Shown here in pieces: positions 46,450 through 55,780 of a stretch of DNA of 64,000 nt (within the stretch, counting starts at the first letter, position 1; the number at the start of each line of letters is the position of its first letter). The stretch spans positions 1-64,000 of the forward strand of contig NZ_JAAEDL010000024.1 of the NCBI RefSeq assembly GCF_018129005.1, in the 5' to 3' direction. Below the pieces are notes generated by a model that saw only the letters and a list, made by a program, of their open reading frames with translations, ran no database searches and had not been told where the DNA came from. Made by a program: the position numbers and the translations under genes. Origin of the DNA: Neoroseomonas eburnea. Lineage in GTDB: Bacteria > Pseudomonadota > Alphaproteobacteria > Acetobacterales > Acetobacteraceae.

Positions 46450-48158
46450 AGCAGCCAGCGTCCATGATCCGTCGCCTCGTCTTCGCAGCCCTGTTCGGTC
46501 TCCTCGCTGCCGTACCGGCGCTCGCCCATCCTGGACACGGCGATGAGGCACCGCCCCCGGCGAATGCGGCACCGCGCGGCATCGCACATTCCGACATTTT
46601 CGATGTGGTCGGCGTGCTCGGACCCGATGCACGGCTTTGGCTCTACCTCGATCGCTATCCGTCCGCCGAGCCGGTCGACAATGCCGAGATCTCGGCGACC
46701 CTGGACGGTCAACCCGTGCCGGTTACGCGAAGCGCCGAGGCGACCTATGTCATCGCACATCCGCTGCTCGGCCAACCGGGCGCGCGCAGTCTGATCCTGA
46801 CCATTACGGCAGGGGCCGACATGGATCTGCTGCCGCTGGACATCGAGGTTCCGGCCGCTGCGGCGGCGTCGGTCGTGACGCAGGGTTGGCGCGAGACGGC
46901 GACGCGGGCCGCGGCGGAACCCGTCGCATGGGCGGCCGGGCTGGCTCTGCTGCTGCTCGGCGTCGTGATCGGCAGGGCCGCGGCACCTCGCAACCTGCCG
47001 CCGATGGTGGCGCCGGATGGAATCGCCCTGAAGCCGATGACGGAAGCCGTGTCGGAGCCGCACCACAAGCCGGCGGCCGGGCGGGTGCCGGCGCGGGCGG
47101 CAGCAGCGCCGATGGCGCTGATTCTGGGGCTGTTGGCCCTTCCCGCGACCGCTCAGCCCATGGATCAGCCGCGCCGACAGCCAGATGGCAGCGTCTTCGT
47201 GCCGAAGCCGACGCAGCGACTGCTCGGCGTGCGCGCTGCGATGGTGGATCGCGCCGACGCGCCGGTTGCGCTCCAGCTGGTTGGCCAGGTCATCGCCGAC
47301 CCGAACGCCTCGGGTCGCGTACAGGCGCCGCAGGCCGGCAGGGTCGAAGCGCCGCCAGCAGGGTTTCCGACGCTCGGCAGCCGTGTCGAACGCGGCCAGA
47401 CGATGGCCTATATCGTACCCGTCCTCGGCGCGCAGGAACGCAGCGGCGTGCAGGCGACGCTGGCCGAGCTGGACTCGCAGATCGGCATCGCCCAGCAGCG
47501 GACGCAGCGGCTTGCGGGCCTCGCCGGCAGCGTCTCGGCGCGCGAGATCGCTGAGGCGCGGGCCGAGCTCGACGGACTGCGCGCCCGCCGGGCAGCAGTT
47601 GCCGAAGGTCTGAATGGCCGGCTCGCCGTGCAGGCGACGGCATCAGGGTTCATCAGCGTCGTCGCCGCCGTGGGCGGGCAGATCGTGGATGCGCGCGAGC
47701 CGCTGTTCGAGATCGTCGAGCCGACACGGTTATGGGTCGAGGCGGTGGCCTATGATGGGGGGATGGTCGCCGACATCGCCGGGGCGCGGGCGACGACCGC
47801 TGGTGGGTTGGGCCTCGATCTGGCCTTCATCGGACGTGGCCTCGCGCTCCGCCAGCAGGCGGTGCCCCTGCAGTTCCGCATCGTCAACGCGCCGCCCGGC
47901 CTGTCGGTCGGCACGCCGGTGACGGTCACCGTGCAGACGAACCGTCGTGCCGCCGGCATCGTCCTCCCCGGCGAAGCGGTGATCCGCAGCGCGGAAGGCC
48001 CGCCCATCGTGTTCGAGATGGCGTCGGCGGAGCGCTTCGTCCCCCGACCGGTGCGCGTACAGCCGCTCGATGGGCGCAATGTGCTCGTCCTGGCCGGTCT
48101 TGAGCCGGGCAACCGCGTGGTGACCGAGGCCGCAAGCCTCATCGCGCAGATCCGCTGA
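46446..48158 (+). CDS. czcB: CzcB-like RND efflux adaptor with an extra N-terminal module
   Basis: 570 residues, longer than usual (about 380-520). Residues 1-27 are a signal peptide, followed by AHPGHGDE. Residues about 40-140 form an extra domain (DIFDVVGVLGPDARLWLYLDRY...VPVTRSAEATYVI), with membrane segments near 160-178 and 220-235. The adaptor part starts near 245: FVPKPTQRLLGVRAA, VQAPQAGRVEAPPAGFP, then a coiled-coil hairpin. Periplasmic link of CzcC and CzcA. GTG start overlapping czcC. Confidence 0.9.
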   Translation: MKQPASMIRRLVFAALFGLLAAVPALAHPGHGDEAPPPANAAPRGIAHSDIFDVVGVLGPDARLWLYLDRYPSAEPVDNAEISATLDGQPVPVTRSAEATYVIAHPLLGQPGARSLILTITAGADMDLLPLDIEVPAAAAASVVTQGWRETATRAAAEPVAWAAGLALLLLGVVIGRAAAPRNLPPMVAPDGIALKPMTEAVSEPHHKPAAGRVPARAAAAPMALILGLLALPATAQPMDQPRRQPDGSVFVPKPTQRLLGVRAAMVDRADAPVALQLVGQVIADPNASGRVQAPQAGRVEAPPAGFPTLGSRVERGQTMAYIVPVLGAQERSGVQATLAELDSQIGIAQQRTQRLAGLAGSVSAREIAEARAELDGLRARRAAVAEGLNGRLAVQATASGFISVVAAVGGQIVDAREPLFEIVEPTRLWVEAVAYDGGMVADIAGARATTAGGLGLDLAFIGRGLALRQQAVPLQFRIVNAPPGLSVGTPVTVTVQTNRRAAGIVLPGEAVIRSAEGPPIVFEMASAERFVPRPVRVQPLDGRNVLVLAGLEPGNRVVTEAASLIAQIR

Positions 48159-48170
48159 GGGCCGCGCGCC

Positions 48171-51100
48171 ATGTTCAACTTCCTCGTCTCCACGAGCCTG
48201 CGCAATCGGCTCTTCGTTCTCGCGGCCGCGGCCATCCTGGTCGTCTATGGCTCGCTCACGCTGCGGCAATTGCCGGTGGACGTGTTTCCCGACCTGAACA
48301 AGCCAGTGATCACGCTGCTGACCGAGGCGGAAGGCCTGGCGCCGGAGGAGGTGGAGCTGTTGGTCTCCTTCCCCATCGAGACCGCGCTCAACGGCATGCC
48401 AGGGGTGACGCGCGTCCGATCGGTCTCGGGGGTCGGTCTGTCGATCGTCTTCGTGGAGTTCGACTGGGGCACGGACATCTGGATCAATCGCCAGCAGGTG
48501 GGGGAGCGGCTGTCGCTGGTGCGCTCGCAGCTGCCGCCGAATGTCGTGCCGCAGATGGCGCCCGTTTCCTCGATCATGGGCGAGATCATGCTCGTGGCGA
48601 TGTCGACCGACGGCCGCGCGAGCCCGATGCAGCTGCGCGAACTCGCTGACTGGGTGGTGCGCCCGCGCCTGCTGACCATCCCAGGCGTGAGCCAGGTCAT
48701 CCCGATCGGCGGCGAGGTGAAGCAGTATCGCGTCACACCGGACGTTGCGCGCATGCATGCGCTCGACATCACGCATGAGCAGATTGTGGCCGCCCTGCGC
48801 CAGTTCGGCGCGAACAGCGGCGGCGGCTACGTCGATCAGGCCGGGCGCGAATACCTGATCCGCAACATTGGCCGCACCACCCGGCTCGAGGACCTCGCCA
48901 ACGCGCCGATCACGCTGCGCAACGGCCAGCCCATTCTGTTGCGTCAGGTCGCCGAGGTGGACTTCGCCGCGCGGCTGCGCCGGGGCGAGGCGGGCAGCAT
49001 GGGCCGGCCGGCGGTGGTCCTGTCGATCCAGAAGCAGCCCAATGCCGACACGGTCGTCGTCACACGCGCCGTCGAGGAGGCCCTGCGCGACCTTCAGCGC
49101 GTCATGCCGCCCGGGGTGACCGCGGACAACGTGCAGTTCCGCCAGGCAGATTTCATCCAGGCCTCGATCGGCAACGTGCAGACCGTGCTTCTCGAGGCTG
49201 TGGCCGTCGTGGCCGTGGTGCTGTTCCTGTTCCTGCTGAACGTGCGCACCACCCTGATTTCACTGACCGCCATTCCGCTGTCGGTGCTGATCACCGTGGT
49301 CGTCTTTCACCTGCTAGGCCTGTCGATCAACACCATGACGCTGGGCGGCCTCGCGATCGCGATCGGCGAACTGGTGGACGACGCGGTGGTGGATGTCGAG
49401 AACGTCTTCCGCCGCCTGCGCGAGAACCGCGAAAGAGGGAATCCTCTGCCGGTCTTCACGGTAGTCGCGAAAGCCAGCCAGGAGGTACGCTCCGGCATCG
49501 TCTATGCGACCATGATCGTCATCCTGGTCTTCGTGCCGCTGTTCGCGCTGTCGGGCATCGAGGGACGCCTCTTCGCGCCGCTCGGCATCGCCTACATCGT
49601 CTCGATCCTGGCCTCGCTCATCGTGTCCATCACCGTGACACCGGTGCTCTGCTACTACCTGCTGCCGCGGATGAAGCGGATGGACCATGGCGACGGTTGG
49701 ATGGTCCGCAAGCTGAAGGCCGGGAACAGGATCGCCCTGCTGTGGGCGTTCCGGCGGGAACGCCTGATGTATGTTGTTGCCGGCGGCGCCGTCGCCATCG
49801 CCGTCGCGACGCTGCCCTTCCTGCCGCGCGCCTTCCTGCCGCCCTTCAACGAGGGCACGCTGACCATCAGCCTGCAGTTCCAGCCGGGGATCAGCCTCGC
49901 CGAGGCAAACCGCCTGGGCACGGCGGCGGAGCGGCTGATCATGCAGGTCCCGGAGGTGCGCTCAGTCGGCCGGCGGACCGGACGGGCGGAGCTCGACGAG
50001 CATGCCGAGGGTGTCCACTCCTCGGAGATCGACGTCACGCTGAACCCGTCCGGTCGCGGCAAGCAGGAGATCGCGGCCGACATCCGCGCACGCCTCGGCA
50101 TCATCCCCGGCAGCCTCAACATCGGCCAGCCCATCGGCCACCGGCTCGACCACATGCTCTCCGGCGTGCGGGCCGAGATCGCGCTCAAGATCTACGGCGA
50201 TGACCTCGACACCCTTCGCACCATCGCCGAGCAGATGCAGCAGCGCCTGGCCGCGGTGCCCGGCCTGCGCGACCTCCAGATCGAGCGCCAGGTGCGCGTC
50301 CCGCAGTTGCAGGTCACGGTCAACCACGAACGCGCCGCGCTGCATGGCGTGTCGGCGGCGACCATCGGGCAGGCAGTGCAGGACATGTCGGGCGGCCAGG
50401 TGGTCAGTGAGGTGGTGGACGGCGCGCGGCGCTTCGACCTCGTGCTGCGCCTCGCCGACCAGGACCGCACCGGCACCGGCCTCTCGACGCTGATGATCGA
50501 GACGCCGGGCGGGCGCGTGCCGCTGTCGCTTCTGGCTGAGATCCGCGACACCGACGGCCCGAACCAGATCCTGCGCGAGAACGGTCGGCGCCGCATCGTG
50601 GTCCTGGCGAATACCGACGGGAGCGACACCGCCGCGATCGTGCAGCGCATCCGCAATGAAATGGCGAGCGCGCCGCTGCCGTCCGGCTACTTCGTCGCGC
50701 TGGAAGGCACCTTCCAGGCGCAGGAGGAAGCATCGCGGCTGATCGCCATGCTGTCGCTGGTCTCGCTGACCCTGATCTTCATGGTGCTCTACAGCCGCTA
50801 CCGGTCCGCGGTGCTGGCGCTGATCATCATGGGCAACGTGCCGCTGGCGCTGGTGGGCGCGGTCGCGGCGCTGTGGATCGCCGGGCAGCCGCTCTCGGTC
50901 GCCTCCATGATCGGCTTCATCACGCTGGCCGGCATTGCCACCCGCAACGGCATCCTGAAGGTCAGCCACTACCTGAACCTTGCCCTGCTTGAGGACGAGC
51001 CTTGGGGCCTCGGCCTGGTGCTGCGCGGCAGCCTCGAACGCCTGACGCCGGTGCTGATGACCGCGCTGTCGGCGGGCTTCGCGCTGATCCCGCTGATGAT

Positions 51101-51284
51101 CGGCGCAAGCGAGCCGGGCAAGGAAATCCTCCACCCTGTCGCTGTCACCATCTTCGGCGGCCTGATCACCGCGACGCTTCTCGACACCTTCCTCACGCCG
51201 CTGCTGTTCCACCGCTTCGGCCGGCCGGCCCTAGCGAGCCTGATGGAGCGGCAGCAGGAAATGAAGGTCGCCGAGGCCTATTGA
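48171..51284 (+). CDS. czcA: Heavy-metal RND efflux pump, CzcA/CusA family
   Basis: 1037 residues with the usual 12 membrane segments. Opens LVSTSLRNRLFVLAAAAILVVYGSL (in part) and RQLPVDVFPDLN. The HME signature helix contains GELVDDAVVDVENVFRRL with conserved Asp/Glu of the proton path. Inner-membrane proton antiporter that captures metal for export through CzcB/CzcC. HME subgroup (divalent Zn/Co/Cd or monovalent Cu/Ag) cannot be assigned reliably; copper-linked neighbours and a CusR-like box mildly favour Cu/Ag. Confidence 0.93.
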   Translation: MFNFLVSTSLRNRLFVLAAAAILVVYGSLTLRQLPVDVFPDLNKPVITLLTEAEGLAPEEVELLVSFPIETALNGMPGVTRVRSVSGVGLSIVFVEFDWGTDIWINRQQVGERLSLVRSQLPPNVVPQMAPVSSIMGEIMLVAMSTDGRASPMQLRELADWVVRPRLLTIPGVSQVIPIGGEVKQYRVTPDVARMHALDITHEQIVAALRQFGANSGGGYVDQAGREYLIRNIGRTTRLEDLANAPITLRNGQPILLRQVAEVDFAARLRRGEAGSMGRPAVVLSIQKQPNADTVVVTRAVEEALRDLQRVMPPGVTADNVQFRQADFIQASIGNVQTVLLEAVAVVAVVLFLFLLNVRTTLISLTAIPLSVLITVVVFHLLGLSINTMTLGGLAIAIGELVDDAVVDVENVFRRLRENRERGNPLPVFTVVAKASQEVRSGIVYATMIVILVFVPLFALSGIEGRLFAPLGIAYIVSILASLIVSITVTPVLCYYLLPRMKRMDHGDGWMVRKLKAGNRIALLWAFRRERLMYVVAGGAVAIAVATLPFLPRAFLPPFNEGTLTISLQFQPGISLAEANRLGTAAERLIMQVPEVRSVGRRTGRAELDEHAEGVHSSEIDVTLNPSGRGKQEIAADIRARLGIIPGSLNIGQPIGHRLDHMLSGVRAEIALKIYGDDLDTLRTIAEQMQQRLAAVPGLRDLQIERQVRVPQLQVTVNHERAALHGVSAATIGQAVQDMSGGQVVSEVVDGARRFDLVLRLADQDRTGTGLSTLMIETPGGRVPLSLLAEIRDTDGPNQILRENGRRRIVVLANTDGSDTAAIVQRIRNEMASAPLPSGYFVALEGTFQAQEEASRLIAMLSLVSLTLIFMVLYSRYRSAVLALIIMGNVPLALVGAVAALWIAGQPLSVASMIGFITLAGIATRNGILKVSHYLNLALLEDEPWGLGLVLRGSLERLTPVLMTALSAGFALIPLMIGASEPGKEILHPVAVTIFGGLITATLLDTFLTPLLFHRFGRPALASLMERQQEMKVAEAY

Positions 51285-51305
51285 GACGACGAAAGGATAC
51301 CGACC

Positions 51306-51692
51306 ATGCACCGACGCAGACTTCTCGCCGCAGCCGCCCTGCTTCCTGCGCTAACGCACGGCGCGCGCGCGCACACCACACGCGGGCCGAATGGCGGCCA
51401 GTTGATCGACCTTGCCGGCGGCCACGGGGAGCTGGTCGCGGAAGGCAACGAGCTGCGGCTCTTCCTGAGCGACAATGCCGATCGTCCGCGGTCTGTGGAA
51501 GGCGCGACCGGGCAGGCGGTGGTCCTCGCCGGCGGCCGGCAGGCGACCGTGACGCTCGCCCCAGCCGGTGCCAACGTCATGCGCGGCCAGGGGGACTTCA
51601 CCGCGGCGACCGGCATGCGCGTCGTGGTCACGGTGACCCTGCCGGGGCAGCGCCCGGCACAAGGCCGTTTCACCCCGCGCGATTCGGAGTGA
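51306..51692 (+). CDS. Small periplasmic protein of the RND efflux operon
   Basis: 128 residues, AAAGGA ribosome site. Signal peptide (LLAAAALLPALTHGARA). Mature protein begins HTTRGPNGGQLIDLAGGHGELVAE (in part), a beta-rich domain with GHGELV...NELRLFLSD. Small proteins with HxxxGPNGG starts accompany CzcCBA-type operons; their role is unknown, possibly metal binding through the N-terminal His. Lies 21 bases after czcA and 10 before the response regulator. Confidence 0.75.
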   Translation: MHRRRLLAAAALLPALTHGARAHTTRGPNGGQLIDLAGGHGELVAEGNELRLFLSDNADRPRSVEGATGQAVVLAGGRQATVTLAPAGANVMRGQGDFTAATGMRVVVTVTLPGQRPAQGRFTPRDSE

Positions 51693-51702
51693 GGATGACC
51701 GG

Positions 51703-52437
51703 ATGTCGCCGGACCTCCTGACGCCCGAGGCGCATCTGCTCGTCGTCGAGGACGACGGCGAGATGCGCACGCTGATTGCGAAGTTCCTGCGCCAGAACGG
51801 CTATCGGGTCAGCGGCGCGCGCGACGGGCGCGAGATGTGGGAGACCCTGGCGAATGCGCCGGTCGACCTCATCCTCCTGGACGTCATGCTTCCCGGACAG
51901 TCGGGCCTTGATCTCACGCGGGCGCTGCGCGCCAAGACGCAGGTGCCGATCATCATGGTGACGGCCCGCGGCGACGAGACCGATCGCGTGCTCGGCCTCG
52001 AACTGGGGGCGGACGACTACATCCCGAAGCCCTTCTCGCGCCCCGAGCTTCTTGCGCGCATCCGTGCCGTGCTGCGGCGTGCCCAGGGCAGCGAACCGCG
52101 CACGTCAGGCCTGGTCGCGGACCGTCTTCTGTTCGCTGGCTGGGCGCTCGACACGCGCCGGCGCGAACTCACCGCGCCGGATGGGGTTGCCGTTGATCTC
52201 TCCGGCGGGGAGTACGACCTGCTGCTCGCCTTCTGCGAACATCCGCAGCGCGTCCTCAGCCGCGACCAGTTGCTCGACCTGGCGCGCAACCGCGTCTCCG
52301 ATACGCTCGACCGGACGGTCGACGTCATGATCAGCAGGCTGCGCCGGAAGATGGAACCGAGCGAGGACAGCCCGACCATCATCAAGACGATCCGCGGTGC
52401 GGGTTACATGTTCGTCCCCGCGGTCGTCCGCGGGTGA
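51703..52437 (+). CDS. OmpR/PhoB-family response regulator of metal efflux
   Basis: 244 residues. Receiver domain: LLVVEDDGEMRTL, phospho-acceptor Asp in ILLDVMLPG (near residue 60), Lys in YIPKPFSRPEL. Winged-helix output domain ends SDTLDRTVDVMISRLRRKM and IRGAGYMFV. Forms a two-component pair with the kinase encoded by overlap downstream. Likely binds TGACA-N5-TGTCA sites before czcC and the DUF305 gene. Confidence 0.92.
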   Translation: MSPDLLTPEAHLLVVEDDGEMRTLIAKFLRQNGYRVSGARDGREMWETLANAPVDLILLDVMLPGQSGLDLTRALRAKTQVPIIMVTARGDETDRVLGLELGADDYIPKPFSRPELLARIRAVLRRAQGSEPRTSGLVADRLLFAGWALDTRRRELTAPDGVAVDLSGGEYDLLLAFCEHPQRVLSRDQLLDLARNRVSDTLDRTVDVMISRLRRKMEPSEDSPTIIKTIRGAGYMFVPAVVRG

Positions 52438-53804
52438 GCGGGGCATTGCCCGACCGGTCCCGGCTGCGCCTCGTGCCCGATACGCTGGGCGGGCGAATCG
52501 TCCTCGTGCTGCTGGTGGGGTTGCTGACCTTCCATGTCGGCAGCCTCTGGCTGCATCAGGTCGGGACGGATGCCGTGCTGGGCTCGACGCGGGAGCGACA
52601 GACCGCGGAACGCCTTGCGGCAGCGAAGCGTGCGGTGGCGGAGCTGCCGGTGGCCGACCGCGACAGGACGGCGCATGCGCTCTCCTCCGCAAGCCTCGAC
52701 ATGCACTGGACTCCGGCGCCGGCAGTCAGGCTTGTCGAGGAATCCAGTCCGCGCATCGAGGCGCTGCGTGCCCGGCTTGTCGAACTGGTTCCAGAGCTTC
52801 GAACCAGCGGCCTGCGGCTTGGCTATGCGGAGGACGGAACCGCGCCGATGCCGGATGGGGAGCAGTTTCGCCACGTCATCATCGGTGCCGTGGAACTGCC
52901 CGACGGATCATGGCTGAATTTCTCGGCGGGCCTGTTCCGGCCGCCCACGGCCGAACACGCAAGCCTGCTGTCCACCAGCGCGATGGCCGCTGGCATCCTG
53001 CTCCTCGGCCTGTTCGTGGTGCGGCTCATCGGGCGCCCACTGCGGCAACTGTCCGATGCCGCCGACCGCATCGGCCTGCCGGGTGCGACGGTACGCATGC
53101 CCGAGACCGGCCCGCGCGAGGTGCGCCACGCCGCACTCGCCTTCAACCGCATGCAGGCGCGCATCAACAAGCTGATCGCCGACCGCACCCAGGCGCTCGC
53201 GGCGGTCAGCCACGATCTGCGCACGCCGATCGCGCGCCTTCGGCTGCGCGCCGGCTTCCTCGATGATCCCGAGGCGCAGCGCCAGATCGATAGCGACCTC
53301 GACGAGATGGACGCGATGATCGGCGCGACCCTCGCCTACCTGCGCGGCGAGGACGAGCTCGAGGCCGAGCGCCCCACGGACATCGTCGCCATGCTGGAGA
53401 CGCTGTGCGACGCCGCCGCCGATGCCGGCGCCGATGCGCGCTACGAGGGGCCGGGTCAGGCCCGCCTCACCTGCCGCCCAGTCGCCATCAAGCGGGCTTT
53501 CGCGAATCTCATCGACAATGCCGTGAAGTACGGGAAGGCGGCCCGCGTGCAGCTCGACGACGAGCCTGAACGCATCCTGGTGCGCATCGATGACGATGGG
53601 CCCGGTATTCCGGAAGCCGACATGGAAGCGGTCTTTGAACCCTTCCGGCGGCTCGAAGCCTCGCGAAACCGCGGCACCGGCGGAACCGGCCTCGGCCTGA
53701 CCATCGCGCGCCAGGTGATCTCGCAGCATGGCGGCACGATCAGGCTCGCGAACCGGCCGGCGGGCGGCCTGACCATCCTCGCGGAGCTGCCGCGCAGGCG
53801 CTGA
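52434..53804 (+). CDS. Sensor histidine kinase of the metal-efflux two-component system
   Basis: 456 residues, GTG start overlapping the regulator stop. Membrane segments near residues 20-38 and 185-203 frame a periplasmic sensor of about 145 residues lacking obvious Met/His clusters. HAMP region (RPLRQLSDAADRIG), H-box AVSHDLRTPIARL (near 258), N-box NLIDNAVKYG, G-boxes DDGPGIP and GTGGTGLGLTIA. EnvZ-like layout. Signal unknown; metal by context. Confidence 0.93.
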   Translation: MSGALPDRSRLRLVPDTLGGRIVLVLLVGLLTFHVGSLWLHQVGTDAVLGSTRERQTAERLAAAKRAVAELPVADRDRTAHALSSASLDMHWTPAPAVRLVEESSPRIEALRARLVELVPELRTSGLRLGYAEDGTAPMPDGEQFRHVIIGAVELPDGSWLNFSAGLFRPPTAEHASLLSTSAMAAGILLLGLFVVRLIGRPLRQLSDAADRIGLPGATVRMPETGPREVRHAALAFNRMQARINKLIADRTQALAAVSHDLRTPIARLRLRAGFLDDPEAQRQIDSDLDEMDAMIGATLAYLRGEDELEAERPTDIVAMLETLCDAAADAGADARYEGPGQARLTCRPVAIKRAFANLIDNAVKYGKAARVQLDDEPERILVRIDDDGPGIPEADMEAVFEPFRRLEASRNRGTGGTGLGLTIARQVISQHGGTIRLANRPAGGLTILAELPRRR

Positions 53805-53841
53805 TCCTACCGACCGACGATCGGCTGCCGTCCAGGGCCCC

Positions 53842-53856
53842 TGACATCTTTTGTCA
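53842..53856. promoter_or_regulatory. Perfect inverted repeat TGACA-N5-TGTCA before the DUF305 gene
   Basis: TGACA (53842-53846) and TGTCA (53852-53856) around TCTTT, close to the CusR/CopR box. It lies 84 bases before the DUF305 start and 38 bases after the histidine kinase stop. A related site stands before czcC, suggesting one regulon of the response regulator at 51703-52437. Confidence 0.5.
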
Positions 53857-53939
53857 TACTGTGTTGATGCGCAGGACACGCGCCTGTCCGACCTTCGCGG
53901 CGTCACCGATCAGGTGCCCAGACCATGAAGGAGTTGAAG

Positions 53940-54368
53940 ATGCGTCGTTCCATCCTCGCCGCGGCCGCGGTCGCCGCGCTCGCCGGCGGCGGCGCGGGCT
54001 ACGTGCTCGCGCAGGGCATGCCGCCCGGGCACCGGATGCCGGGCGGGCAGATGATGCCCGGCATGCAGCACGGCCAGATGCCGATGCAGCCGGCTGGCCC
54101 GGGGGCTTCGGCGCCGTCCTCGCAGGCCTTCGCCGCGGCCATGGACAAGATGCACCGCGACATGGCGATCCAGTACAGCGGCAATGCCGACCGTGATTTC
54201 GTCGCCGGCATGATCCCGCACCACCAGGGCGCGATCGACATGGCGCGGATCGTGTTGCAACACGGCCGGGACCCGGAGATCCGCCAGCTCGCACAGGAGA
54301 TCATCTCGGCGCAGGAGCGCGAGATCGCCCAGATGCGCGCCATGCTGGCGCGGCTGCCGGCGCGCTGA
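53940..54368 (+). CDS. DUF305 family periplasmic protein
   Basis: 142 residues from ATG 53940, with AAGGAG about 9 bases upstream; an ATG at 53925 overlaps that site. Signal peptide ([22 protein letters not shown]), Met/His-rich segment ([19 protein letters not shown]), then the DUF305 core [21 protein letters not shown] and [12 protein letters not shown]. Ferritin-like helical family found in copper-resistance clusters; probably binds metal through the HH and Met residues. Confidence 0.92.
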   Translation: MRRSILAAAAVAALAGGGAGYVLAQGMPPGHRMPGGQMMPGMQHGQMPMQPAGPGASAPSSQAFAAAMDKMHRDMAIQYSGNADRDFVAGMIPHHQGAIDMARIVLQHGRDPEIRQLAQEIISAQEREIAQMRAMLARLPAR

Positions 54369-54374
54369 TCCGGC

Positions 54375-55013
54375 ATGGGTCCGGCCATGCAGACCAGCGA
54401 TCTGCGGCGGTCCGACCCTGTCGCACGGTTCGGCGCGGAAACGCCGGTCCGTGCCATTCTTGCCGCAGACTTCGAGGTGATCCGCCGGTGGGTTCTGCGT
54501 CGCTGCGACGGTGACGCGCAGGCTGCCGGCGAGATCATGGCCGCGTTCTGTCTCCGCGCGCTGGCGCGGGCGCCGCAGCTGCGCGACACCGCCGCGGCGC
54601 GCGGTTGGCTCGCGGCCGTGCTGCGCAGCACCATCGCCGATCACCGCAGATCGGAACGGATGGAACGCCGGCGATATCGGTCCGATGACCCCCTCTCGCT
54701 GGCTCAGCGAAGTGAGTACGCGGTACCGCCGCCGGCCGATCCGGCGCGCGGCGACCCCTGCGCTTGCCTGCGAGAGGTGCTCGCCGCGCTGAGGCCCGAG
54801 GAGCGCGACCTGCTGCAGGCGATCGACCTGCGCAGCGAAGATCGAGCCGTGCACGCAGCGCGCCTCGGCCTGACGAGGAACGCGCTCGGCGTGCGATTGC
54901 ACCGCGCGCGCGCCGCCCTGCGCGCCGCGATGCTGGCGCATTGCGATGCCTGTTCAGACGACGGGCGCTTCGATCCATGGATCTGCCCGTCGCCAGCCCT
55001 GCCGGACGTGTAA
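54375..55013 (+). CDS. ECF-like RNA polymerase sigma factor with Cys-containing tail
   Basis: 212 residues. Sigma-70 region 2-like FEVIRRWVLRRCDGDAQAAGEIMAAFCLRAL and ARGWLAAVLRSTIADHRRSERMERRR, then region 4-like LAALRPEERDLLQAIDLR and ARLGLTRNALGVRLHRARAAL. The tail HCDACSDDGRFDPWIC carries three Cys, a pattern seen in metal-responsive sigma factors. No anti-sigma gene is adjacent. Starts 6 bases after the DUF305 gene. Confidence 0.82.
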   Translation: MGPAMQTSDLRRSDPVARFGAETPVRAILAADFEVIRRWVLRRCDGDAQAAGEIMAAFCLRALARAPQLRDTAAARGWLAAVLRSTIADHRRSERMERRRYRSDDPLSLAQRSEYAVPPPADPARGDPCACLREVLAALRPEERDLLQAIDLRSEDRAVHAARLGLTRNALGVRLHRARAALRAAMLAHCDACSDDGRFDPWICPSPALPDV

Positions 55014-55094
55014 GGGATCGCGCCCGGCGCCGTCTGTTCACCTGAGGCTCGGCGAAGGCCGGGCCGGCCATGTGATGGAAGGAGAGAGCGGGAC

Positions 55095-55544
55095 ATGCAC
55101 GAGGACACCAGGGCACCGACCGAGCCGGGTGACCACCGGCGCCTCGATCCGGTCGCACTCACGATGGACGTGACCACGCAGGTCCAGGCCATCGCCTCCA
55201 CCTTTGCCGCCGCCCAGGCCGGCGCGGTCCAGGAAACGATCGACCGGCTCGCGGCGCATGGCCAGCGGATCGCGCAGGCGCGACATCCTCTATCGGTCAT
55301 GGCGATCCAGATGGAATGCTGCGTCACGCTGATCGAGGCGGCAAGCGCGCCGTTCAGGGCCGCATTGCGCGCCTTTCCGCAGCCGCCGGACATGGCGGAG
55401 CCTGCGATGCCCACGGGACAGCCGCCATCCGTTCCGCACGGCACGGAGCAGGCCCGGGCTGCGGAGGCACCGCGCCGTCCCGCACGCGCGGGCGACGGAG
55501 CGGGCGCGTCGGCGCGTCCGGCGGCCGTCGCGCGGTCGGAGTGA
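55095..55544 (+). CDS. Phasin-like helical protein (tentative)
   Basis: 149 residues. The first 80 residues are amphipathic helix (TTQVQAIASTFAAAQAGAVQE, then TIDRLAAHGQRIAQARHPLSVM), resembling phasin proteins that coat polyhydroxyalkanoate granules, followed by a disordered Pro/Ala tail. Similarity is weak and no decisive motif is visible. A PhaC-like gene lies 4 kb downstream. Could equally be a small structural protein of unknown role. Confidence 0.5.
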   Translation: MHEDTRAPTEPGDHRRLDPVALTMDVTTQVQAIASTFAAAQAGAVQETIDRLAAHGQRIAQARHPLSVMAIQMECCVTLIEAASAPFRAALRAFPQPPDMAEPAMPTGQPPSVPHGTEQARAAEAPRRPARAGDGAGASARPAAVARSE

Positions 55545-55549
55545 CCGCG

Positions 55550-55780
55550 ATGCCCACTGATACGCACGAACCAGCCGGCCGTCCGACGCAGGCGGGATTC
55601 TGGCGGACCCGCACGGGCGTTGCCTTCGGCATCTTCGCCGTCGCGCTCGCCGCCTACCTGCTGTTCAGCCACACCGCGCATGTCTTCCAGTGGCTGCCCT
55701 TCGGCCTGATCCTGCTCTGCCCGCTCATGCACGTCTTCATGCATGGCGGCCACAACCATGGCGGCGGGGGGAAGCAGTGA
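55550..55780 (+). CDS. DUF2933 family small membrane protein
   Basis: 76 residues. Two hydrophobic segments (GVAFGIFAVALAAYLLF and WLPFGLILLCPLMHVFM) and a His/Gly-rich end (HGGHNHGGGGKQ). The LLCPLMHVFMHGGHNHG ending is the DUF2933 hallmark; the family neighbours copper genes. The His tail may bind metal. Stop overlaps the start of the methyltransferase-like gene (TGATG). Confidence 0.88.
   Translation: MPTDTHEPAGRPTQAGFWRTRTGVAFGIFAVALAAYLLFSHTAHVFQWLPFGLILLCPLMHVFMHGGHNHGGGGKQ

Noticed and set aside
48171-51284. Naming the pump specifically CusA (Cu/Ag) or CzcA (Co/Zn/Cd)
   Set aside because: The HME signature helix does not match either textbook pattern closely enough; specificity was left open.
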